Below, one piece after another: positions 7,518 through 16,238 of a stretch of 46,659 nt of DNA. The notes beneath the pieces are model-generated. The model made no database searches. It saw only the letters and a list, made by a program, of their open reading frames with translations, and was not told the DNA's origin. Source of the stretch: DAOUKH01 sp034420775 (GTDB lineage Bacteria > Chloroflexota > Dehalococcoidia > SHYB01); assembly GCA_034420775.1 (NCBI GenBank), contig DAOUKZ010000177.1, forward strand, positions 1 to 46,659, given 5' to 3'. Within the stretch, counting starts at the first letter, position 1, and each line of letters starts with the position of its first letter. The position numbers and the translations under genes are program-made.

Positions 7518-9215
7518 CTAGCGGTACCAGCCGCTCCGCAGCACCACGGCGGGGAGGTCGCCGGTCTCCTCGCCGTCGGCGATGGTGCGCCTTCCGTTCA
7601 CCAAGACATGCTCGACGCCGTCGGCGTTCTGCACCCAGCGGGTGTCGCCGCCGGGGAGGTCGTTCTTCGGCTCCTTGTAGTGCGTTTCGAGCTTGTCGAG
7701 GTCGAAGACGGCGATGTCGGCCTTCATGCCGGGCTTCAGCACGCCGCGGTCCGTCAGGCCGATCCACCGCGCGTGGTCGGCGGTGACCTTCTTGACGCCG
7801 TGCTCGAGGTCCATGACCTCGTTCTCGACGACCCACTTCTTCAGGAAGTAGGAGGCCTCGCCGCTCTTGCACTCGCTGGCGATGTGCGCGCCGGCGTCGG
7901 AGTTCATCGGCGAGACGTGGGCGTGGTTGAGGAGCGGGGCGCGCGATTCGTCGGCGAGCCACTTTTCCTCCGGCATAAAGCGCATCTCGAACATCGTCTC
8001 GCCGTCCTCGGCGAGGGCGAGGTCGAGGAGCACGTCGGCCTTGTGCTTGCCGGTCTCGGCGGCGAGCTGCGGGATGGTCTTTCCGTTGAGGCCGCGGTTG
8101 GCGCCGGTGGCCGCCTTGTGCACCGTGAAGTAGTCCCAGACGATCCGGGGACGGCGCATGTTGCGGGCGTCCATCGTGGCTTCGGCGTCGATCTCGTCGC
8201 GCAACTGCTGCCGGATCGAGGCGTCGCCGAAGCGGGCGCGCCGCACTTCCGGCGCCTTGCCCATGATGTCGAACCACGTGTCCATGCTGTTGAAGGTCGT
8301 GGTGCCGGAGTTGATGCTGAAAATCTTGTAGAAGGGCTGCGACGCCACGACGCCGTAGATCTCGGCGCCCTTGGTGCGGGAGTCGGCCATGAAGTCCCAG
8401 GCGTCGGAGTTGCTGACGCCGTTGAGCTGGATCGTCGTGCCGCTCCGCTTGGCGAGGTTGAAGATGAGCTCCTTGTCCTCTTTGCTCATTCCCGCGAAGA
8501 GGCCCTGCGGGATCAGGCCCATGGCCGTGGCGTTGAGCGACTTGAGCTCGTCGGCGAGGGCGTAGAGCTCCTCGGGGGCCGCCTGACGGCTGGGGACGGG
8601 CTCGCCGCGCGCCCCGAAATGGCTCGGCGCCCGCGACGTGGTGAGGCCGAAGGCGCCGGCCTCGATACCGTCGTGCAGCACGCGGCGCATCTCGGCGATC
8701 TCGTCCTCGGTGGCCTCGCGCTCGAGGGCCGCCTCGCCCATGACGTAGTAGCGCAGCGTCGAGTGGCCGACCATGGTCACCGCGTTGACGCCGAGGCCCT
8801 TATCCATGCTCTTGAGATATTCGTCGGTGGTCACCCAGTCCCAGGGGAGGTTCTCCTGGAATATCTTGGGCGCGATCTCCTCGACCTGGCCGAACATCAG
8901 GATGATGTACTCGCGGTCTTCCGGCTTGACGGGCGCCAGCGTGTAGCCGCAGTTGCCCATCAGCACCGTGGTCACGCCGTGCCACGACGACGAGGAGCCC
9001 CGCGGCTCCCAGATGAGCTGGCCGTCGAGGTGGGTGTGGGGGTCGATGATGCCCGGCGTCACCACGAGCCCCGACGCGTCGATGGTCTCGCCTCCGGTGC
9101 TCAGGCCGGGCCCGATCTCCGCGATTTCCGAGTCGCGCACCAGCACGTCGGCCGATTGCCGAGGTGCGCCGGTCCCGTCGACGACCGTGCCGCCCTTGAT
9201 GAGGATTTCGCTCAT
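7518..9215 (-). CDS. N-acyl-D-amino-acid deacylase family amidohydrolase
   Basis: A 565-aa enzyme of the D-aminoacylase family, which removes the acyl group from N-acyl-D-amino acids or acts on related amides. Visible signs are the N-terminal small beta-domain (ILIKGGTVVDGTG), the metal pair HTHLD after PGIIDP, the family GNCGYTLAP with its bridging Cys, the VGHSTLR histidine, and SDAGAH with the catalytic Asp. The length is within the family range. The start at 9215 is chosen because GAAAGGGG precedes it and the family beta-strand begins right after; a longer frame to 9266 adds 17 unlikely residues. It is the first gene of a minus-strand run. A dispersed repeat block lies in front. Confidence 0.9.
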   Translation of the reverse strand: MSEILIKGGTVVDGTGAPRQSADVLVRDSEIAEIGPGLSTGGETIDASGLVVTPGIIDPHTHLDGQLIWEPRGSSSSWHGVTTVLMGNCGYTLAPVKPEDREYIILMFGQVEEIAPKIFQENLPWDWVTTDEYLKSMDKGLGVNAVTMVGHSTLRYYVMGEAALEREATEDEIAEMRRVLHDGIEAGAFGLTTSRAPSHFGARGEPVPSRQAAPEELYALADELKSLNATAMGLIPQGLFAGMSKEDKELIFNLAKRSGTTIQLNGVSNSDAWDFMADSRTKGAEIYGVVASQPFYKIFSINSGTTTFNSMDTWFDIMGKAPEVRRARFGDASIRQQLRDEIDAEATMDARNMRRPRIVWDYFTVHKAATGANRGLNGKTIPQLAAETGKHKADVLLDLALAEDGETMFEMRFMPEEKWLADESRAPLLNHAHVSPMNSDAGAHIASECKSGEASYFLKKWVVENEVMDLEHGVKKVTADHARWIGLTDRGVLKPGMKADIAVFDLDKLETHYKEPKNDLPGGDTRWVQNADGVEHVLVNGRRTIADGEETGDLPAVVLRSGWYR

Positions 9216-9385
9216 GCCGAGTCCCCTTTCGCTCGCATCACATTTCCGGCGGCCAGTGTACGCCATCGGCCCAACGGACGGAAGGGCGCGTGGCCGCTTG
9301 AGTAGCAGGGGTGACGGCGCGCAAAGGTGGCACCCTTCGAAGGCCTGTGGCGGTTGAAAGGGGGCCCCTCAGCTCACTCTTCTCC

Positions 9386-9660
9386 CGTGGGAGACCTTTG
9401 CAAAATTAGGGCCGCGGGCTCCATTGACGTTGGCGCACCCCTCCCCGCTCCCCGCCCTCACCCCAACCCTCTCCCAGCGGGAGAGGGGGCAAGACCCCGC
9501 CCATCTGCCGCTCTCTTCTCGCCAGCGGGTTACGCAAAGGATCCGTCGGGAGAAGAGGCAAGACCTCCCCGCTCCGGCGCGCCCTGCGGGCGCGTGCCCT
9601 CCCTCAGTCCCTCCCAAGAGGGAGGGAGGTTTAAGGGCGCCCCCACAGGGAGAGGCGGGA
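9386..9660. repeat. Dispersed intergenic repeat block 1
   Basis: The gap 9216-9679 has no gene. It holds the unit beginning GAGACCTTTGCAAAAT (9391), the hairpin CCCTCTCCC-AGC-GGGAGAGGG (9467-9487), the word GGTTACGCAAAGG near 9529, and a hairpin TCCCTCCC-AAGA-GGGAGGGA (9608-9627) followed by GGTTTAAGG. The same parts recur near 23567-23665 and elsewhere. Reading frames that cross it are by-products of low-complexity GC-rich sequence. Confidence 0.85.
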
Positions 9661-9679
9661 GGGCACCGAGGCCGCGCCT

Positions 9680-11788
9680 TTACTCCATCGACTCGCCGAC
9701 GAGCTCGATGACGTCGACCACTTCGACTTCACCGGCCTTGCCGGCGGACTCGACGCCCTCGGTGAGCATCTGGAGGCAGAAGGGGCAGGAGACGCCGATC
9801 TTGTCGGGGGCCGTGTCGAGGATCTGGTCGGTGCGGACGTGGTTGATGCGGCGGCCGGAGCCCTCCTCGACGAACATGTGGCCGCCGCCGGCGCCGCAGC
9901 AGAAGCCGCGCTCGCGGTTGCGGAGCGGCACCTCTTGCAGCTCGACGCCGGGGATGGCCGCCACGATGTCGCGGGGCTCGTCGTAGATGCCGTTGTGACG
10001 GCCCAGGTAGCAGGAGTCGTGGTAGGTGACCTTGCCGGCGATGGGCTTGCCCAGCTTCAGCTTGCCCTCGTCCATGAGCCGCCGTACGAAGGTGGCGTAG
10101 TGCTCGACCTCGTAGCTGCCGCCGAAGTCGGGGTACTCATGCTTCAGCGTGTTGAAGCAGTGGGGACAGGTGGTGACGATCTTCATCGACTTGTGCTCGT
10201 CGAGCAGCTCGACGTTCCGCCGCGCCATGATCTCGAAGAGGTACTCGTGGCCGATGCGCCGCGCCGGGTCGCCGGTGCAGCCCTCGGCGTTGCCAAGGAT
10301 GGCGTAGTTGACTCCGGCGCGTTCCAGGACGCGGGCCATGGCGCGGGCGATGGCCTGGCTGCGCTCTTCGAGGGCGGCGGTGCAGCCGACCCAGAACAGT
10401 ACGTCGACAGCCTCCGAGTCCCCTGTACCGTTGCCCAGGCTCTTCACCGGCAGACCATCCGTCCAGTCCATCCGCGAGGCCTGCGTGCCGCGCCAGGGAT
10501 GGCCGCGGGTTTCGAGGCTCTGCAACGTCTGCTGTGCCGTGGACGGCATGTTCGACTCGGTCATCACCAGGTGGCGCCGCAGATCGACGATGCTGTCGAT
10601 GTGATCGACGAGCACCGGGCACTCCTGGACGCAGGCGCCGCAGGTGACGCAGTCCCAGACCCACTCCTCGGTGAAGTGGCGTCCTAGGAGGGGCTGTTCG
10701 TCCGACGCCGTCTCGCGCTCCTCCTGCGTGGTTGCCTTGGCGACGGCGGGGGCGACCTCGAGCAGGTTGTGCTTGACGCCCTCGACGAGGTCCATGGGCG
10801 AGAGGGGCTTGCCGCTGATGTTGGCGGGACAGTTGAAGGTGCAGCGTCCGCAGACGGCGCAGGCGTAGCCGTCGACGAGCTCCTTCCAGGTGAACTCGTG
10901 GGGGTGCTTGGCGCCCCAGACCTCGGCCTCTTCCATGTCGGGGATGGGCCGGAGCGCGCCTCGGGGCGTGAGCTTGCGGAAGAAGGCGTTCAACGGCGAG
11001 GCGATGATGTGGAAGTGCTTGGACAACGGGATGTAAACAAAGAAGCCCACCGTGATGAGGAAGTGGACCCAGTAGAAGAGGCCGTGCAGGGTCTTGGCCG
11101 CGGAGGCAGAGAAGCCCGCCGAGCCAAGCGCCGTGCCGATGCTCCCTGAGATCGGGGTGCCGGCGGCGATCTCCGGCGTGATGGCCCCGCCGAGGTAGGC
11201 GACGGCTGCGGGGTTGGCCTCGGCGGCGGCGACGATCGAGATCTGGGTGAGCTGATGGAAGAGCATCAGCGATCCCGTCGCCATGAGGATGATGCCAGGC
11301 TCGTAGCCCTGGAGCCCGTCGAGGCGCTTGGGACGGCCTATCCAACGCCGCACCGCCGCCCAGACCACGGCGGCGAGTACGAACACCGTGAGGATGTCGA
11401 GCCACCAGAAGAAGAACTCGAGGCCGGTGGGCGAGAGGACGAAGGCCGAGTTGGTGGGCTTGATGGGGTCGAGGACGAGGAAGAGGGTGTAGCCGACGAG
11501 CTTCGAGATGAAGCCCCAGAAGATGATGAAGTGGCCGATGCCGGCGAGGTCACGCCAGCGCCACGAAACGCTCATCAAGACCCGCCGCTGGCCGAAGACG
11601 ACGAGGACCATACCCCACAGGCGTTGCAGGGGGTGGTCGAAGCGCGGGTCTTCGCGCTTCCCCAGCAAGACCGGCGCCACGAACCGGGCGTAGATGGCGT
11701 AGGAGCCGGCGGCGATGCCGACAATGCCGATGACGAAAAGCGGGATCCAGAGGGGAAGGACGCCGAAGAGGTCGCCGGGAACGATCAT
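9680..11788 (-). CDS. Membrane Fe-S oxidoreductase, ETF:quinone oxidoreductase (EtfD/HdrD-like)
   Basis: A 702-aa fusion. Residues 1-265 form a NarI-type membrane domain with about six hydrophobic segments and candidate heme histidines (GIGHF, LFHQL, LHGLFYWVHF). Residues 310-320 and 380-390 carry two CxxCxxC-type ferredoxin clusters (CAVCGRCTFNC; CVTCGACVQEC). The last 250 residues have two CCG domains (WVGCTA...CPHCFNT, and DSCYLGRHN...GFCCGAGGG). By homology with the mycobacterial EtfD and the DUF224 proteins of syntrophs, it would take electrons from ETF, fed by acyl-CoA dehydrogenases, and pass them to menaquinone. That fits the CoA-ester catabolism around it. No etfAB genes lie in the window. 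It stands alone between two repeat-filled gaps. Confidence 0.88.
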   Translation of the reverse strand: MIVPGDLFGVLPLWIPLFVIGIVGIAAGSYAIYARFVAPVLLGKREDPRFDHPLQRLWGMVLVVFGQRRVLMSVSWRWRDLAGIGHFIIFWGFISKLVGYTLFLVLDPIKPTNSAFVLSPTGLEFFFWWLDILTVFVLAAVVWAAVRRWIGRPKRLDGLQGYEPGIILMATGSLMLFHQLTQISIVAAAEANPAAVAYLGGAITPEIAAGTPISGSIGTALGSAGFSASAAKTLHGLFYWVHFLITVGFFVYIPLSKHFHIIASPLNAFFRKLTPRGALRPIPDMEEAEVWGAKHPHEFTWKELVDGYACAVCGRCTFNCPANISGKPLSPMDLVEGVKHNLLEVAPAVAKATTQEERETASDEQPLLGRHFTEEWVWDCVTCGACVQECPVLVDHIDSIVDLRRHLVMTESNMPSTAQQTLQSLETRGHPWRGTQASRMDWTDGLPVKSLGNGTGDSEAVDVLFWVGCTAALEERSQAIARAMARVLERAGVNYAILGNAEGCTGDPARRIGHEYLFEIMARRNVELLDEHKSMKIVTTCPHCFNTLKHEYPDFGGSYEVEHYATFVRRLMDEGKLKLGKPIAGKVTYHDSCYLGRHNGIYDEPRDIVAAIPGVELQEVPLRNRERGFCCGAGGGHMFVEEGSGRRINHVRTDQILDTAPDKIGVSCPFCLQMLTEGVESAGKAGEVEVVDVIELVGESME

Positions 11789-11899
11789 CCGGTGGGGCTA
11801 TCCGTCCTGGAAGTGAACTCTTGGTGGAGAGGTGTCACTGCCGCGTCAAGCTCGTCTCCAAGAATTTTAACACACTGTTGGGCGCGTACCCTTCTGCTC

Positions 11900-12112
11900 T
11901 CTTCCTCTGTGGGGCCTTTGCGTAACCGACCCTTTCGGCTCCAGGCATATCGGTGCGCCCCACCGTGCCCCTCCGGCGCGCCTGGCGGCGCGTACCCTCT
12001 TTCAGTTTCCCCCGTGAGGGGGAAAGGCCGGAGGGGCGGGCGGCTTCCAGGGACGTTGGCGGTTGGCAGGGGACGGGCGCCCACAAGAGGCGCCCCTACG
12101 GGAGGGGGAAGC
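11900..12112. repeat. Dispersed intergenic repeat block 2
   Basis: The gap 11789-12130 contains CCTTTGCGTAACC (11916, the inverse of GGTTACGCAAAGG in other blocks), a hairpin TTTCCCCC-GTGA-GGGGGAAA (12006-12025) preceded by CAG, and a hairpin GGGCGCC-CACAAGA-GGCGCCC (12075-12095) followed by CTACGGGAG. No gene is supported. Confidence 0.85.
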
Positions 12113-12130
12113 GGCGGACGGCGGTCCGGC

Positions 12131-12529
12131 TTATTCGGGCTTCTCCGGGTCCAAGCCGGCGGCGCCGAGAAGTTGATCGAAGGTCATAATCCGGTCGACT
12201 CCGCGCCGCCGGCAACTCGCTAGGTGGCAAAGGTCTCTCGCCTCCAGCGTGGGATGCGCGGCGCGGAGTTGACGCGCCAGGGTGACATCCGCCGCTTCCA
12301 GCGTCCATACCTCCACTCCCGCTCGGTCGATCAGCGCCACGGCGTCGTCGAACACGCCGGACCGGCGGACGGGCAGGTAGGCATGCAGCATCTCTTGCAG
12401 TACCTCGGCGGAGGTGCAGAGCGGTGTGGAGTTCAGGAAAGACTCGGTGAAGAAATCACGAGCGCGGGACCTAAGCGGATGCGGTTTCCCAACCGCGTAC
12501 ATGAAGACGTTGCTATCGACGAAGATCAT
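12131..12529 (-). CDS. PIN-domain toxin (VapC-like RNase)
   Basis: A 132-aa PIN-domain ribonuclease. The metal-binding acidic residues are visible: Asp5 in FVDSN, Glu in the SAEVLQEML helix, Asp in EARDLCHLA and Asp in MTFDQLLG. VapC toxins cut tRNA or rRNA. The ATG overlaps the end of the upstream antitoxin gene by 4 bp (12526-12529), which couples translation. Size and order are normal for a VapBC operon. The gene end lies about 20 bp from a dispersed repeat block. Confidence 0.9.
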   Translation of the reverse strand: MIFVDSNVFMYAVGKPHPLRSRARDFFTESFLNSTPLCTSAEVLQEMLHAYLPVRRSGVFDDAVALIDRAGVEVWTLEAADVTLARQLRAAHPTLEARDLCHLASCRRRGVDRIMTFDQLLGAAGLDPEKPE

Positions 12530-12795
12530 ACGCTGGGCAGACGCTGGAGCCGCGATGCTTCGATTGCGCGCTTCTGCGCTTCCCAGTCAGGTTCCAGGCC
12601 GGCCCCACGCCGGGCGTCACATTGCCGAAAGAACTCCGAGAGGTCATCCGCCTGCGAGAACCGAGGCTTCTTCTCCTCCAGACGGGCATGGGCCGCGGCC
12701 CGCAGCCATGCGCTGAAGGTCAAACCCTCCCGGCGCGCCTGGTGGATGAACCGGTCGCGGTCCTCGTCGGGTATGAGCAGCTGCACTCTGGCCAT
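12526..12795 (-). CDS. Ribbon-helix-helix-type antitoxin (VapB-like)
   Basis: An 89-aa protein. The N-terminal strand ARVQLLIPDEDRDRF and the helices after it (GLTFSAWLRAAAHARLE) look like a ribbon-helix-helix DNA-binding domain. The C-terminal half is charged, as expected for a toxin-binding tail. I start at ATG 12795, which has GTGAGGA 8 nt upstream, rather than the open-frame start at 12813. It overlaps the PIN toxin gene. A perfect 8-bp palindrome lies 29 bp upstream and is the likely operator for this protein. Confidence 0.85.
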   Translation of the reverse strand: MARVQLLIPDEDRDRFIHQARREGLTFSAWLRAAAHARLEEKKPRFSQADDLSEFFRQCDARRGAGLEPDWEAQKRAIEASRLQRLPSV

Positions 12796-12823
12796 TTGTA
12801 GCGTCCTCACCAAAGCCGGATAA

Positions 12824-12844
12824 ATGTGTATGCATGATACACAT
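12824..12844. promoter_or_regulatory. VapBC operator palindrome
   Basis: ATGTGTAT (12824-12831), 5-nt spacer GCATG, ATACACAT (12837-12844): perfect 8-bp arms in an AT-rich patch just upstream of the antitoxin start. This is the expected form for autoregulation by a ribbon-helix-helix antitoxin. Confidence 0.75.
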
Positions 12845-12897
12845 CAGCGCCTGAACGGACAACTTTTCCGTGACCTCCGCACCTGCAGGGGCGTTCC

Positions 12898-13713
12898 CTA
12901 CGAGGTGCTGCCGCCGTCGAGGTAGACGCAGGCGCCGGTCATGAAGTCCGAGGCCGGGGACGAGAGGAACGCGGTGAGCAGGCCGACCTCGCGGGCCTCG
13001 GCGAGCCGGCGCATGGGGATTTCCGACAGAATCTTCGAACGCAGCCGCTCGTCCTCCATCGACACGCGGATGAGGTCCGTGTCGACGTAGGTGGCGCAGA
13101 TCGCGTTGACCTGCACGCCGTGGCGGGCCCACTCGACGGCCACGGACTTCGTCATGCGGTTGAGGGCGGCCTTGCTGGTGTCGTAGGTGAAGCGGTAGCG
13201 GCCAGCGCGCTCCGCGTTGATCGATGAAATGTTGACGACCTTGCCCGAGCCGCGCTCCAGCATGTGCGGCCCGACGGCCCGCATGCAGAGGAATGCGCCG
13301 CGGAGGTTGACGTCCATGACCTGGGACCACTCCTCCATCGAGTAAGGCTCAAAGAAGCCGGGGAAGTTGTCCGCCGTGGCCGGTTTCAGACCGGGGAGCG
13401 GCACCAGCGGCTTCACCACGGCGATACCCGCGTTGTTGACCAGCACGTCGATCCCGCCGAGCTGGGACAGCGCCCCTTCGACCATCGCCGCGACGCTGGC
13501 CTCGTCGGTGATGTCGGTGGGGATGGCGGCGGCCCGGCGGCCCATGCCGCGAATCTCGTCCGCCACCGCGTCCAGCTCGTCGCGGCTGCGGGCGGCGACG
13601 CAGACGTCGACGCCGGCCTCGGCGAGGGTGAGGGCGATGGCCTTGCCGATACCGCGGCCCGCGCCGGTCACGATGGCCTTCTTGCCTTCGATGGAGAACT
13701 CGGGGAGGGTCTT
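12898..13713 (-). CDS. SDR family oxidoreductase
   Basis: A classical short-chain dehydrogenase of about 271 aa. TGAGRGIG lies near residues 17-24, VNNAG follows, the catalytic Ser is in NISSINAE, and Tyr/Lys are in YDTSK. The C-terminus GACVYLDGGSTS is typical of FabG-like members. No ATG fits: I chose TTG 13713, which gives MKTLPEFSIEGKKAIVTG; TTG 13755 would overlap the upstream CoA-transferase gene by 20 bp. Either way it follows that gene closely and is probably translated from the same mRNA, acting on a CoA-bound hydroxy or keto acid. Confidence 0.88.
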   Translation of the reverse strand, partial: KTLPEFSIEGKKAIVTGAGRGIGKAIALTLAEAGVDVCVAARSRDELDAVADEIRGMGRRAAAIPTDITDEASVAAMVEGALSQLGGIDVLVNNAGIAVVKPLVPLPGLKPATADNFPGFFEPYSMEEWSQVMDVNLRGAFLCMRAVGPHMLERGSGKVVNISSINAERAGRYRFTYDTSKAALNRMTKSVAVEWARHGVQVNAICATYVDTDLIRVSMEDERLRSKILSEIPMRRLAEAREVGLLTAFLSSPASDFMTGACVYLDGGSTS

Positions 13714-13735
13714 CAAGGGTGGCGGTCCCGCTCGC

Positions 13736-16120
13736 TCAGATGATCTCGCGCACAACGAGATCGAGATAGGCTTCTTCGCTCATGCCGACTACGCCGCGCA
13801 GAATCGGCTCGTTGTGCTCGCCGAGCACGGCGCACGGACGGTGCACCGCGAGCCGCTCGCCGTCGAGGATGATGGGGCACTGGACAATCGTCGCCTCGCC
13901 GAGCTCCGGGTGCGGAACCCTGGCGACCGCGCCCCGCGCCGCGAGGTGCTCGTCGCGCTCCAGGTCGGGGCCGTGGGAGACGACGCCGGCGGCGATGCCC
14001 GCGGCCTGGAGGCGGTAGAAGGCGTCCCAGGGCTCGAGTGGGGCGCACCAAGCGGCCAGGGCGGCCTCGACGGCTTCGACCGAGCCGTCGCCGGCGCCGG
14101 TGAGGTCAGCGGCCTTGGCCAGCATTTCGGCGCCGGTGGCGGTGACGACGATCCATTGGTCGTCACCGGCGCATTGGTAGCAGCCCTGCAGCGGCGCGCC
14201 GAGCGCTCCGGCGCGGTTCCCCGCCGGCCTCGCCGTCTCGCCGTTCACCGTCCATTGCAGGACCTCGGGGCCGACGAGCGTCGCCCCGCATTCGAGCTGC
14301 GACACGTCGACGTGGTCGCCCTTGCCGGTGACCTCGCGGCGGAGCAGGCCGTCGAGCACGCCGAGGGCGCCCAGATAGCCCGCCATGTAGTCCATGTGGG
14401 AGTGGCCGAAGCCGAGCGGGCCGCCGCCCTCGTAGCCGAAGAGCCAAGTGAGGCCGCTGAGTGCCGACGAGGTCGGGTGATAGCTCGGCCACGAGGCCCG
14501 TGGGCCGGTCTGACCGAAGCCGGTGAGGCTTGCCATGATCGCCTTCGGGTTGGCCTTGGACACCGCCGCGTAGTCCGCGCCGAGCCGGCCCATCGTGCCG
14601 CCGGTGAAGTTCTCGAGCACCACGTCGGCGTGCCCGATGACGTCGAGCGCGACCGCGGCGGCGTCGGGCTTCTTCATGTCGATGGTGACGCTCTGCTTGT
14701 CGCGGTTGATGTCGTGGAAGGTGTAGCTGCCGTTGAGGTTGATCTCGCCGTCCCGGAAGGGGACGAGCATGCGCGACGGGTCGCCGATCTCGCGGGGCTC
14801 GACCTTGACGATCTCTGCGCCCAGGTCGCCCAGCGCCCGCCCCATCACGGGGCCGGCGATGTTCCAACAGAAGTCGACGACACGGACGCCTTCCAAGGGC
14901 ATCCGGCGCGCATCCTCGGTGGGGGCCGGCCACTCGGGCCGCTCCGACCAGTCGCCCTCGACTTCGGCGGTGTGCTCGCCGGGCCGGGGCGGCGAGCCCG
15001 GGTCCGGCGGTTGGAGGCCCGCATCGCCGCGGAAGGGGAGGCAGGGCATGGTGTGGCGCTCGCCCTCGTGGCCGGGCCGGGGGTCGGCGAGGGCGTCGAA
15101 GCTGCCGCGGAACTGGAGCTGGTCGTCCTCCAGGGTCTTGCCGGGCGGACGCACGGGCGCGTTGGGGATTCCGCGCTCCGCGCCGCCGACGAAGAGCTCT
15201 TCTTCGGTGACGAGGCGGGCGAAGCCGCCCACGCGCTCGTTGATGAGGTCGCGGTTGGCGCGCCGGTAGACGAGTTCGGCGAAGGCGTCGTCATCGAGCG
15301 GGCCGGGGTCGTACCCCACGCGTCTCATCCACTCGATCATCGCCTGCCATTGCTGCTGCGAGGATAGACCGACGAAGACGTGGCCGTCCTTCGCCTGGTA
15401 GACCTTGAACGGCGTGGCGAGGGGGTGGTCGCCGTTGATGCGCTTGACGATTTCGCCGTTGCAGAAATAGAAGGAGTGGGCGGTCTCCGACATGTCGAAC
15501 GAGGTCTCTTGCGAAGAGAGGTCGATGCGGGCGCCCTGCCCTGTTTTGCGGCGGCGGTAGACGGCGCCGAGGACGGAGATCGCCGCCCACACCGAGGTGC
15601 AGTGGTAGGCCTGGAGGGCGGGCGCGGTGAGCGGCTCGCGGTCGGGGTCGCCTGTGAGTCCCATCAGGCCGCCCATGGCCCAGGCGACGATGTCGGAGCC
15701 CTTGAAGTCGCTGAAGGGGCCGTCGCTTCCGAAGTCGGTGGCCGAGAGGTGGATGAGGCCAGGGTTGGCCGCCGCCAGCACCTCCGGCGCGACGCCGAGC
15801 GCCTCGAGCCTGCCGGGAGGCAGCGCGTCGAGCAGCACGTCGGCCTTGACGGCGAGCGCGACGAACCGGTCGCGGCCCTCCGCCGACGCGAGGTCACACT
15901 TGACCGACCGGGCGCGGGAATAGCCGTACCAGAAGAGCAGGCTCTCCCCGTCCCCGCCCGCCAGCGGCGGCGCGGTACGCAGCGCCGACCCCTCCGGCAA
16001 CTCGACGGCGACGACGTCGGCGCCCATGTCGGCGAGCAGCTTGCAGCAGAGGGCGAGCTTGGGGTCGGGGAGCGCAAGCACGCGCACACCCTGAAGCGAT
16101 CGGACGGTCTGGTCGGCCAT
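13736..16120 (-). CDS. Double-domain CaiB/BaiF CoA-transferase
   Basis: A 794-aa fusion of two class III CoA-transferase domains (about 1-370 and 405-790). The halves start GVRVLALPDPKLA and GVRVVDFCWNIAGP. At the catalytic Asp position both have Glu (IDLSSQE, Glu205; VDVSQLE, Glu610), as in the fused protein at 2763. It is followed by an SDR gene and divergent from a single-domain CoA-transferase gene 118 bp away, suggesting a functional unit for one acid. Likely a transferase or CoA-ester epimerase; substrate not readable. Confidence 0.9.
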   Translation of the reverse strand: MADQTVRSLQGVRVLALPDPKLALCCKLLADMGADVVAVELPEGSALRTAPPLAGGDGESLLFWYGYSRARSVKCDLASAEGRDRFVALAVKADVLLDALPPGRLEALGVAPEVLAAANPGLIHLSATDFGSDGPFSDFKGSDIVAWAMGGLMGLTGDPDREPLTAPALQAYHCTSVWAAISVLGAVYRRRKTGQGARIDLSSQETSFDMSETAHSFYFCNGEIVKRINGDHPLATPFKVYQAKDGHVFVGLSSQQQWQAMIEWMRRVGYDPGPLDDDAFAELVYRRANRDLINERVGGFARLVTEEELFVGGAERGIPNAPVRPPGKTLEDDQLQFRGSFDALADPRPGHEGERHTMPCLPFRGDAGLQPPDPGSPPRPGEHTAEVEGDWSERPEWPAPTEDARRMPLEGVRVVDFCWNIAGPVMGRALGDLGAEIVKVEPREIGDPSRMLVPFRDGEINLNGSYTFHDINRDKQSVTIDMKKPDAAAVALDVIGHADVVLENFTGGTMGRLGADYAAVSKANPKAIMASLTGFGQTGPRASWPSYHPTSSALSGLTWLFGYEGGGPLGFGHSHMDYMAGYLGALGVLDGLLRREVTGKGDHVDVSQLECGATLVGPEVLQWTVNGETARPAGNRAGALGAPLQGCYQCAGDDQWIVVTATGAEMLAKAADLTGAGDGSVEAVEAALAAWCAPLEPWDAFYRLQAAGIAAGVVSHGPDLERDEHLAARGAVARVPHPELGEATIVQCPIILDGERLAVHRPCAVLGEHNEPILRGVVGMSEEAYLDLVVREII

Positions 16121-16238
16121 TGGCCACCTCTGGCGCGGCGCTTGGGGCTCGGTCGGCGCGGCGGCCCCCTATGTATACTGCCTCCGCCCCCGACCCTCAA
16201 CCCTCAAGCGTAAGGTGGGGCGCAGAGGGAGCCCGATC

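Noticed and set aside
9327..9986. Plus-strand 219-aa frame through repeat block 1
   Set aside because: Half lies in the dispersed repeats and half is opposite the Fe-S protein; no domain is visible.
11255..12223. Acidic 322-aa plus-strand frame (Glu/Asp-rich)
   Set aside because: It is the complement of the membrane domain of the Fe-S protein and continues into a repeat block.
13713..13755. TTG 13755 as the SDR start
   Set aside because: It would overlap the upstream CoA-transferase gene by 20 bp and add a tail unlike SDRs; kept only as an alternative.
16174..16179. TATACT as promoter of the single CoA-transferase
   Set aside because: No -35 element at a workable distance; may still be part of a promoter but the support is too thin to list.
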